A stretch of 64,000 nucleotides of DNA from JAFDYH01 sp049840875 (GTDB lineage Bacteria > Bacteroidota > Bacteroidia > Chitinophagales > Chitinophagaceae): contig JASGJE010000006.1 of assembly GCA_049840875.1 (NCBI GenBank), forward strand, positions 489,920 to 553,919. The letters are read 5' to 3'. Below are positions 1 to 6,796 of the stretch, piece by piece. A program made the translations under genes and the position numbers. Within the stretch, counting starts at the first letter, position 1; each line of letters begins with the position of its first letter. The notes below the pieces were generated by a model, which was not told the origin of the DNA, searched no databases, and saw only the letters and a program-made list of their open reading frames with translations.

Positions 1-4
1 TGAT

Positions 5-1441
5 ATGAAATCTCTTGAAAGAAAATGGATAGAGCTGATAATTGTATTATCTGCGCCGTTACTGTCCGTGATAGATGTATTTATTATTAATGTTGCTATT
101 CCATCAATCAAACAGGGCGTGCATGCAAGCGATGCGGAACTGCAACTTGTAATTGCAGGGTACCTGTTAGGATACGCTGCATTTTTAATAACAGGAGGAA
201 GAGCCGGTGATCATTTCGGACGAAAGAAAGTATTCTTCTGGGGCATGCTTGGTTTTACTGTTGCCTCAGGTCTTTGCGGATTGTCAATGACTCCTTTTCA
301 ACTTAATGTGACTCGTTTTTTCCAAGGGGTAAGTGCATCGTTTATGGTTCCTCAAACGATCGCCTTCATTCAGCTTTTGTTTACAGAACTCAAAGAAAGA
401 GCCAAAGCAATTGGACTATTCGGTGTTACTCTTGGTGTTGCCGCAATTATCGGGCAAGTAATGGGTGGTTATTTAGCAAGTACGCATTGGTTGGTAGCTG
501 GCTGGAGACTTATATTTCTCATCAACTTACCGATCGGTATAGTAACATTATGGGCAACCCATAAATACATTTCAGAAACGAAGAAGCAGGATGGAAATAA
601 GTTTGACTATTCCGGAATTTTTATATTGACGCTTGCGTTGTTTTCTCTTATATATCCTTTGATACAGGGCCGCGAAGCCGGATGGCCACTATGGAGTATC
701 GGAATGGTCGTGTTTTCGTTTTTTATATTTCTATACTTTATCCGCAATCAGAAGCGCAAACTTGCTACCGGTAAAAATCCTTTAATAGATGTAAGATTAT
801 TTAAGATACAGGATTTCAACATTGGTTTGCTGGCGGTACTGTTTCATTTTATGTTACACACTTCTTATCTTTTACTAAGTGCGGTGTACCTGCAGAATGG
901 CCTTGGAATATCAGCTATGCAATGTGGGATGTATTTTATTTTACCAGGTATTTTGTTTATTACTTCATCTGTCATCGCATCAAGGCAAATTGTGCGATTT
1001 GGTGAACGAGTGCTGCAGGTTGGTGTATTACTTTTAGCGCTCAGTTTTCTGTTGCAATTGCAATTACTGAAAGCGGGAGTTAATAGCTGGTTTATAATAT
1101 CACTTATGAGTATATGGGGCTTGGGAAATGGGTTGATTCTACCGTCGTTGCTGAATATTGTTCTTAAAAGCGTTCCTCCACAATATGTCGGTGCTGCAGC
1201 AGGAGTTTATTCTACTTTTCAACAAACGGCATCCGCCTTGGGTGTAAGTATAATCGGCGGCATATTTTTTTACTTTGCTAAAAGTGGTTGGCAATCTGCT
1301 TATCACGCAGGTTTAATAGCGATCCTGGTTTGTGTGGCATTGGTTGGGTTTGCATTGTTTTTATTGCCGGAATCAAAAACGGCCAACACTGCAACTTTAC
1401 AGAATCGGAATATACAAAGTCAGACGTTTGCTGTGGATTGA
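5..1441 (+). CDS. DHA2-type MFS multidrug efflux transporter
   Basis: Polytopic inner-membrane protein of 478 residues, the length expected for the 14-helix DHA2 (EmrB/QacA) branch of the major facilitator superfamily. It would export small toxic compounds by proton antiport. Visible features are the first-helix motif SVIDVFIINVAIPSI and the loop 2-3 motif A, GRAGDHFGRKKVF, near residues 65-77. A long hydrophobic run continues to the C-terminus. The ATG lies 5 bases into the window, so upstream regulation cannot be seen. A 12-bp hairpin follows 36 bp after the stop. No EmrA-like adaptor is adjacent. The family call is secure; the substrate is unknown. Confidence 0.88.
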   Translation: MKSLERKWIELIIVLSAPLLSVIDVFIINVAIPSIKQGVHASDAELQLVIAGYLLGYAAFLITGGRAGDHFGRKKVFFWGMLGFTVASGLCGLSMTPFQLNVTRFFQGVSASFMVPQTIAFIQLLFTELKERAKAIGLFGVTLGVAAIIGQVMGGYLASTHWLVAGWRLIFLINLPIGIVTLWATHKYISETKKQDGNKFDYSGIFILTLALFSLIYPLIQGREAGWPLWSIGMVVFSFFIFLYFIRNQKRKLATGKNPLIDVRLFKIQDFNIGLLAVLFHFMLHTSYLLLSAVYLQNGLGISAMQCGMYFILPGILFITSSVIASRQIVRFGERVLQVGVLLLALSFLLQLQLLKAGVNSWFIISLMSIWGLGNGLILPSLLNIVLKSVPPQYVGAAAGVYSTFQQTASALGVSIIGGIFFYFAKSGWQSAYHAGLIAILVCVALVGFALFLLPESKTANTATLQNRNIQSQTFAVD

Positions 1442-1477
1442 TGCAGGTTTAAATAAGATCTATACTATTAATAAAAA

Positions 1478-1509
1478 CAAAGAGATCAGCAATAATTCTG
1501 ATCTCTTTG
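1478..1509. terminator. Bidirectional hairpin terminator
   Basis: A perfect 12-bp stem (1478-1489 with 1498-1509) has an 8-nt loop. On the minus strand the stem is followed by a T-rich tract, and on the plus strand by TTG. It would end the MFS transcript and minus-strand transcription coming from the GIY-YIG gene. Confidence 0.7.
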
Positions 1510-1510
1510 T

Positions 1511-1555
1511 TGTGGGGCGGGATCGAACCGCCGACACAAGGATTTTCAGTCCTTT
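1511..1555. repeat. 45-bp direct repeat, distal copy (att-like)
   Basis: Identical over 45 bp to 1883-1927 within tRNA-Phe. The two copies bracket the GIY-YIG gene, with a repeat-to-repeat spacing of 372 bp. This is the arrangement expected of a unit inserted at a tRNA 3' end, but a simple tandem tRNA duplication would look the same. Confidence 0.7.
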
Positions 1556-1581
1556 TCCGCCAACGGCGGATACCGCACTTA
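1511..1581 (-). pseudogene. Decayed tRNA-Phe copy with hairpin in place of D arm
   Basis: The first 45 bases (1511-1555) are identical to 1883-1927 inside the intact tRNA-Phe and carry the T arm and the GAA anticodon arm. Where the D arm should be there is a palindrome, TCCGCC-AAC-GGCGGA (1556-1570), followed by a remnant of the 5' acceptor strand (TACCGCAC on the plus strand). It cannot form a normal tRNA. It reads either as a decayed duplicate or as the distal repeat of an element inserted at the tRNA 3' end. Confidence 0.75.
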
Positions 1582-1839
1582 TAGTGTATCCAAATATTTT
1601 TTTACAATCAATTTTATTTCTTCCCTTCCAACTCCGCTTTTAAAAAACTTTTCGCGGTTCATTGCGCCATGTTTGGTTTCAAAGCTTTCTGAATAAATCA
1701 ATATCCATGGCCGGTATTTCAATGTGAAGCCTTTTGCTTCTGTTACATTATGTTCAATTAATCGTCGCTCAATGTCATTGGTAAACCCGGTGTAGGTTTT
1801 GCACGAAGTGGAAGAATACAGGATATATAGAAAATACAA
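1579..1839 (-). CDS. GIY-YIG nuclease family protein (YhbQ/UPF0213-like)
   Basis: A small single-domain GIY-YIG nuclease of 86 residues. The motif appears as YILYSS near the N-terminus followed by TYTGFT, then the family's conserved RRLIEHN and a later glutamate. A TTG start at 1837-1839 gives MYFLYILYSS, which matches how family members begin. An in-frame ATG at 1911 would run through the tRNA-Phe gene and is rejected. The tRNA-Phe terminator sits just upstream, and the stop codon overlaps the decayed tRNA-Phe copy. Its biological role is not known; some relatives have structure-selective nuclease activity. Its position between tRNA-Phe repeats suggests it travels with them. Confidence 0.75.
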   Translation of the reverse strand: MYFLYILYSSTSCKTYTGFTNDIERRLIEHNVTEAKGFTLKYRPWILIYSESFETKHGAMNREKFFKSGVGREEIKLIVKKYLDTL

Positions 1840-1849
1840 GACAATAAAA

Positions 1850-1873
1850 AAACCTCTGCATATACAAAGGTTT
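1850..1873 (-). terminator. Intrinsic terminator of tRNA-Phe
   Basis: On the minus strand a stem of 9-10 pairs (AAACCTTTG with CAGAGGTTT, one G-T pair) is followed directly by seven T residues. It lies 6 bases beyond the tRNA 3' end. Confidence 0.75.
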
Positions 1874-1879
1874 AGTTTG

Positions 1880-1952
1880 TGGTGTGGGGCGGGATCGAAC
1901 CGCCGACACAAGGATTTTCAGTCCTTTGCTCTACCGACTGAGCTACCGCACC
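1880..1952 (-). tRNA. tRNA-Phe (GAA)
   Basis: The reverse complement folds as a 73-nt cloverleaf. The acceptor strand GGTGCGG pairs with CCACACC, with one C-A mismatch at pair 5-68. The D arm is GCTC...GAGC, the anticodon stem AAGGA/TCCTT closes a CTGAAAA loop (anticodon GAA), and the T arm is GGCGG/CCGCC with loop TTCGATC. CCA is not encoded, as is usual in Bacteroidota. Its 3' half is repeated exactly at 1511-1555. Confidence 0.93.
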
Positions 1953-1972
1953 ATTATGTCAATTACACTTCT

Positions 1973-2016
1973 AAGGGTTTTCAGTCCTTTTCCGCCGCTG
2001 GCGGATACCGCACTTA
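1973..2016 (-). pseudogene. Second decayed tRNA-Phe fragment with the same hairpin
   Basis: This 44-nt piece matches 1538-1581 apart from one base and the three loop bases of the palindrome (GCT here, AAC there). It keeps the anticodon arm and the 5' acceptor remnant but has lost the T arm. The palindrome TCCGCC-GCT-GGCGGA occupies 1991-2005. It lies on the 5' side of the intact tRNA. Confidence 0.65.
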
Positions 2017-2100
2017 CTCTTCCCGCGATTAACGGGCTGCAAAAATAGGGCTATCGGGGTAAAATCGGAAATCTTATCCCAACTAATTTAGCGGACTCGG

Positions 2101-4359
2101 TTACATACCATATTGGGCTAAGAACTTGATACGCATAATCTTCAACTGCTCCCAACTGAAATTGTAATCAGATAATTCTTCTTGTGCTACCTGTAATGAA
2201 GAGGTTTCGCAACCTTTGAAATATTCCATTATTTCATCCTGGTCTTCTTCGTCAATCATCTCGTCAATAGCATAGTCAAGATTAAGCTTGGTACCACTGG
2301 CCGCAATGGTTTCCATTTCTTCCAGCATTTCATCCAATCGCCAACCTTTGTTTTTGGCAATCGTTTCAAGTGGCATCTTTTTATCCGTTTGCTGAATAAT
2401 GAAAACCTTGTTGCCGCTTTTATTCACCACACTTTTCATTACAAAATCATCCGGCCTCTCTATATTGTTTTCTTCAACATACCGCGCAACCATATCGACA
2501 AATGGCTTGCCATATCGTAACGCTTTCCCCTTGCTTACACCCTGGCACTTCTCCAGGTCTGCAACTGTTATCGGGTATAGCGTGGCCATATCCTGCAACG
2601 ATGTTTCCAGGAAAATAACGAATGGCGGCAATCCTTTTTTCTTCGCTTCTTTCTGGCGAAGCTCTTTCAGCATTTCAAATAGCTTATCATCAGCCGCTGC
2701 ACCAGTACCAGTCTCAGATGCTTCCTCATCATCTTCATTCGCTTCTTCAAAAAGGTTATTCAAAACAATCTTGAATGACTTAGGCTTCTTTGCAAATGCT
2801 TCACCAGCTTTTGTAATCTTCAATACACCATACTCTACAATATCCTTGCTCAGCAATCCCTCGAGTAACATTTGGCGGATGATAGAATTCCAGAAATGCG
2901 CAGGCTGATCGTTACCACTTGCAAAAACTTCAATTCCATCATGCCGGAACATTTGAATTTGTGGTGTTAGCTTACCTGAAATGATATTTACTGTATAGTC
3001 TGTAGCAAAACGCTCATCCAACGCTCTTATAACTTTCAATACTTTTACTACTTCATCTTTCGCTTCTATCTTTTCTTTTGGATGTTTACAGTTATCGCAG
3101 TTGTCACAATTCTCTTTTGTATAATCTTCACCAAAATAACTCATGAGGCTTTTGCGGCGGCATACACCACTTTCTGCATAAGCCACAGTTTCTGTGATAA
3201 GCTGAGCGCCTACTTCACGTTCACTAAGAGGCTTATCACGCATCAGGTGCTCCAGCTTGGAAACATCTTTATGCGAATAATACAGAATACATTTGCCTTC
3301 CAATCCATCGCGACCTGCACGACCAGTTTCTTGGTAATAATTTTCAATCGACTTGGGAATATTATAGTGAATTACAAAACGGATATCCGGCTTGTCGATT
3401 CCCATTCCAAAGGCAATAGTGGCGACAATTACCTGCATGTCTTCATTCAGAAATTGATCTTGTCTCTCCGCACGTATTTTACTGTCAATTCCGGCATGAT
3501 AGGCAACAGCTTTCACATCATTCTTCTGTAAAAGTTCCGCAAGTTCTTCTGTTGTCTTACGGTTTGTAGTATAAATGATACCACTCTTTCCTTTATTCTG
3601 TGAAATGAATTTTACAATGCTTTTCAGCGTTTGTTCTTTCTTGACCTTCGGTTGTATTTCGTAATACAGATTGGGCCTGTTGAATGAAGAAGTATAAATG
3701 TGCGGTGTGCGCAGGTCGAGATTCTTAATGATATCACTTTGCACTTTTGGAGTGGCCGTTGCCGTTAGTGCAATAACCGGTACATCAGGACTTATCTGAA
3801 TCATCATTTCCCGAAGCCTTCGGTATTCAGGGCGAAAATCATGTCCCCATTCTGAAATACAGTGTGCTTCGTCTACCGCAAAAAAAGAAATTTTAAGATC
3901 GCTGAAGAATTCAAGGTTTTCCTGTTTTGTCAATGTTTCCGGGGCCACATACAATAGCTTTGTTTTGCCACTCAGCAAATCACTATGTACTTCAGCGATT
4001 TCCTTTTTCGTCAATGTAGAATTGAGAAAGTGCGCCACATCATCTTTGCTGCTATAGCTGCGCACCAGGTCTACCTGGTTTTTCATCAGGGCAATCAAAG
4101 GGCTAACGATTATTGCTACGCCCTCACTTACCAATGCCGGCAACTGATAGCACAGACTTTTTCCGCCACCTGTTGGCATTATTACAAATGTATCGTGTCC
4201 TGCAAGTACAGATTCGATGATTTTTTCCTGGTTGTCTTTGAATTTTTCAAAACCAAAATTTTCGCTTAACGCTCTGTGTAGGTCGAACCGTGATCCTGAA
4301 GTCTCTTTCGTTTTAGAAGCTTTCTTCGCCGCGGGTTTCTTTGCTGTAGGTGTCGCCAT
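2101..4359 (-). CDS. recQ: ATP-dependent DNA helicase RecQ
   Basis: A 3'-5' superfamily 2 helicase for recombination and fork repair. The order is: a Lys/Ala-rich tail (residues 1-25), a DEAD/DEAH core with Walker A TGGGKS near 63-68 and the box DEAHCISEWGHDF, helicase motif VI in QETGRAGRDG, a zinc-binding cluster (C-R-R-K ... CDNCDNC), a winged-helix RQC domain, and an HRDC domain around 555-630. About 110 residues follow the HRDC. At 752 residues it is longer than E. coli RecQ (about 610) because of both tails. Long RecQs of this kind are usual in Bacteroidota. It stands alone and faces away from kdsD. Confidence 0.95.
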   Translation of the reverse strand: MATPTAKKPAAKKASKTKETSGSRFDLHRALSENFGFEKFKDNQEKIIESVLAGHDTFVIMPTGGGKSLCYQLPALVSEGVAIIVSPLIALMKNQVDLVRSYSSKDDVAHFLNSTLTKKEIAEVHSDLLSGKTKLLYVAPETLTKQENLEFFSDLKISFFAVDEAHCISEWGHDFRPEYRRLREMMIQISPDVPVIALTATATPKVQSDIIKNLDLRTPHIYTSSFNRPNLYYEIQPKVKKEQTLKSIVKFISQNKGKSGIIYTTNRKTTEELAELLQKNDVKAVAYHAGIDSKIRAERQDQFLNEDMQVIVATIAFGMGIDKPDIRFVIHYNIPKSIENYYQETGRAGRDGLEGKCILYYSHKDVSKLEHLMRDKPLSEREVGAQLITETVAYAESGVCRRKSLMSYFGEDYTKENCDNCDNCKHPKEKIEAKDEVVKVLKVIRALDERFATDYTVNIISGKLTPQIQMFRHDGIEVFASGNDQPAHFWNSIIRQMLLEGLLSKDIVEYGVLKITKAGEAFAKKPKSFKIVLNNLFEEANEDDEEASETGTGAAADDKLFEMLKELRQKEAKKKGLPPFVIFLETSLQDMATLYPITVADLEKCQGVSKGKALRYGKPFVDMVARYVEENNIERPDDFVMKSVVNKSGNKVFIIQQTDKKMPLETIAKNKGWRLDEMLEEMETIAASGTKLNLDYAIDEMIDEEDQDEIMEYFKGCETSSLQVAQEELSDYNFSWEQLKIMRIKFLAQYGM

Positions 4360-4695
4360 TACTTCAATATTTTCGTTCTCTTCTTGTAAGGGAAGTGATT
4401 AAGTTAATCAATTTTGCCCTTATTTACCGTATCAATTTGAAATCGGTATCTGCCGTCAAATGTTTTTAAAACCCTGGTTGGCAGTGCTGATAATCGGGTT
4501 AAGAGAGGCTTTTTTAAATTGGTCTGGTATGGACAGTTTTAAAAAGCAGATTATTCGGCTGCTGACCAATGACAAGGACCGCGAATTTACAATGCATTTA
4601 TCTATCCTGAAAGCCCAAAAGGTTAAATATTATAGTATATCGTTTGCGTTTAATACAGAATGCCTACCAAAACCTATAATTTTGCGGCTTTCAAA
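4360..4695. other. Intergenic region between divergent recQ and kdsD
   Basis: This 336-bp spacer separates divergent genes. A -7 box for kdsD lies at its right end; no clear box is visible for recQ. An open frame at 4460-4708 (82 codons) runs into kdsD. It has no recognisable similarity or ribosome-binding site and is not called. Confidence 0.5.
4677..4684 (+). promoter_or_regulatory. Bacteroidota -7 box upstream of kdsD
   Basis: TAATTTTG matches TAnnTTTG. It lies between the in-frame ATG at 4660 and the next one at 4696, so a transcript from it could use only the downstream start. No good -33 TTTG is seen at the usual spacing. Confidence 0.45.
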
Positions 4696-5658
4696 ATGCA
4701 ACAATTGATACGAGAGACAGCGATTCGCACCATTGAGCTTGAGGCACAAGCTGTTTCGGGCCTTAAGGCATTTATCGATGATGATTTTGAAAAGGCAGTT
4801 AACGCTATCAATAATTGCCGTGGCCGCGTGGTGGTAAGCGGTATTGGTAAAAGCGCTGTTATTGCTCAAAAAATCGTTGCAACGTTTAACTCTACAGGGA
4901 CACCGTCTATTTTCCTGCATGCGGCAGATGCAATTCATGGTGATATCGGTATGATGCAACAAGATGATGTTGCGATTATTATCAGTAAAAGCGGAAACAG
5001 CCCCGAGATAAAAGTACTGGTACCACTGATCAAAAACTTCGGCAACACATTAATAGGTATGGCAGGCAATAAAGAATCCTACCTCGGAGTTCATGCAGAT
5101 ATTGTTTTGAATACAAGCGTTGACCAGGAAGCATGTCCGAATAATCTTGCTCCGACATCGAGCACGACGGCGCAGTTGGTGATGGGTGATGCCTTGGCCG
5201 TTGTATTGATGGAATTAAAAGGATTTGGCTCAGAAGATTTTGCAAAGTTTCACCCGGGTGGTTCTTTGGGAAAAAAATTATACCTGCGGGTGGCTGATTT
5301 ATACAAGAATAATGAAAAACCCGTTGTATTACCGCACAGTAGTCTCAAAGAGGTAATTGTTGAAATGACGCAACGACGATTGGGCGTAACAGCGGTAACC
5401 AATGACAATGATAAACTACTTGGTATAATTACGGATGGCGATCTGCGGAGAATGCTGGAAAAAGACAAACCGGTAGATACAGTTACGGCAAAAGACATTA
5501 TGACTACGTCGCCGAAGATGATAAACCCTGATGCATTAGCGATTGATGCACTTGATTTAATGCGGAAGTATGAGATAACAACACTGGTAGTATGTGAGGA
5601 AGAAATTTATAAAGGAATTATACATTTGCAGGATTTAGTCCGTGAAGGATTAATCTAA
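4696..5658 (+). CDS. kdsD: D-arabinose-5-phosphate isomerase (KdsD/KpsF/GutQ family)
   Basis: Cytoplasmic aldo-keto isomerase converting ribulose 5-phosphate to arabinose 5-phosphate, the first step toward the KDO sugar of lipopolysaccharide. The N-terminal half is a SIS domain (GIGKSAV, ISKSGNSPE, and a conserved KFHPGGSLGKKL segment). The C-terminal half has two CBS domains, one ending in GIITDGDLRRML. The start at 4696 (MQQLIRETA) is preferred over the ATG at 4660 because a -7 box lies between them and homologues begin close to this point. It gives 320 residues. manC follows in the same direction after 51 bp, so the pair probably serves surface-sugar synthesis together. Confidence 0.92.
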   Translation: MQQLIRETAIRTIELEAQAVSGLKAFIDDDFEKAVNAINNCRGRVVVSGIGKSAVIAQKIVATFNSTGTPSIFLHAADAIHGDIGMMQQDDVAIIISKSGNSPEIKVLVPLIKNFGNTLIGMAGNKESYLGVHADIVLNTSVDQEACPNNLAPTSSTTAQLVMGDALAVVLMELKGFGSEDFAKFHPGGSLGKKLYLRVADLYKNNEKPVVLPHSSLKEVIVEMTQRRLGVTAVTNDNDKLLGIITDGDLRRMLEKDKPVDTVTAKDIMTTSPKMINPDALAIDALDLMRKYEITTLVVCEEEIYKGIIHLQDLVREGLI

Positions 5659-5709
5659 CCCTATTACAAAAACAAAGACCATTACCCGCTTTCAAATTTT
5701 TGATTGTAA

Positions 5710-6792
5710 ATGAACAAACATAATTACGTAGCAATAATGGCTGGCGGTATCGGCAGCCGGTTCTGGCCAATGAGCCGTACATCATATCCCAAGCAATTCC
5801 TTGATATTTTGCATACGGGCCGTACATTGATTCAGCAAACTTTTGACAGGTATAAAAAGATTGTTCCAGTCGAAAACATCTTTATTGTTACTTCGGTTGA
5901 ATACACTGCAATTGTAAAAAAACAATTGCCTGAACTGAATGAAGAAAACATTTTAAGCGAACCATCGCGGAAAAATACTGCGCCCTGCATTGCTTATGTT
6001 TCATTCAAACTTTTGCAAAAAGATCCTGATGCGTGTTTGATTGTTGCGCCTGCTGATCACTTAATACTCGAGCCTGAGGAATTTGTAAAATCCGCAAACA
6101 AGGCATTGGGATTCGTTAATCACATTAATGCATTGGTCACGCTGGGCATTAAACCAACGTACCCAAATACAGGCTATGGTTATATTCAGCACGACAGCCT
6201 TATGGCTGCAGAGGATGTTTATAAAGTGAAAACATTTACGGAAAAGCCGAATGTTGAATTGGCGAAGACTTTTATCAGCAGCGGAGATTTTTTATGGAAT
6301 GCTGGTATTTTTTTCTGGAAAGCAAAGAATATTCTTGCTGCATTTGAAAAGCATCTACCGGAAATGTATGAAGTGTTTGCGGCCGAAAAAGATAAGTTTA
6401 ATACTGATGAGGAAACAAAAGCAATCGAACAGATATATCCGCAATGCACAAATATTTCAATTGATTTTGGCGTATTGGAGCAAGCAGATAATGTTTATGT
6501 AATTCCTGCTTCATTTGGCTGGAGCGATCTTGGCACATGGAATAGCGCATGGGATAGCATGGAAAAAGATTATCTCGGCAATGCTGTTGCGGGTAAAAAA
6601 GTGATGGTAGTGGATGCTGCAAAATGTGTGGTGCATGTACCGGATAATAAGCTGGTGGTATTGCAAGGTCTCGACGATTTCATAGTGGTCGATACAAAAG
6701 ACGTTTTACTGATTTGCAAAAAGGAAAAAGAACAGGAGATTAAAGAATATGTAGCAGAAGTAAAACGAAATATAGGAGACCAGTTTATTTAA
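5710..6792 (+). CDS. manC: Mannose-1-phosphate guanylyltransferase
   Basis: Makes GDP-mannose from mannose 1-phosphate and GTP, the donor for mannose and fucose in surface glycans. The nucleotidyltransferase signature MAGGIGSRFWPMSR sits at residues 10-23, followed by YPKQF; later come EPSRKNTAPC, VAPADH, TEKP and the C-terminal FGWSDLGTW. At 360 residues it is the monofunctional form, without the phosphomannose isomerase domain of long ManC proteins. It follows kdsD on the same strand and ends 4 bp before the convergent feoB stop. Confidence 0.93.
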   Translation: MNKHNYVAIMAGGIGSRFWPMSRTSYPKQFLDILHTGRTLIQQTFDRYKKIVPVENIFIVTSVEYTAIVKKQLPELNEENILSEPSRKNTAPCIAYVSFKLLQKDPDACLIVAPADHLILEPEEFVKSANKALGFVNHINALVTLGIKPTYPNTGYGYIQHDSLMAAEDVYKVKTFTEKPNVELAKTFISSGDFLWNAGIFFWKAKNILAAFEKHLPEMYEVFAAEKDKFNTDEETKAIEQIYPQCTNISIDFGVLEQADNVYVIPASFGWSDLGTWNSAWDSMEKDYLGNAVAGKKVMVVDAAKCVVHVPDNKLVVLQGLDDFIVVDTKDVLLICKKEKEQEIKEYVAEVKRNIGDQFI

Positions 6793-6796
6793 AAAA

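Noticed and set aside
1840..1911. Longer N-terminus for the GIY-YIG protein beginning at ATG 1911
   Set aside because: These codons read through the T arm and acceptor of the tRNA-Phe gene and its terminator; a TTG start at 1839 matches the family.
4460..4708. Open frame of 82 codons upstream of kdsD
   Set aside because: It runs into kdsD in another frame, has no recognised similarity or ribosome-binding site, and its second half crosses the kdsD promoter and start.
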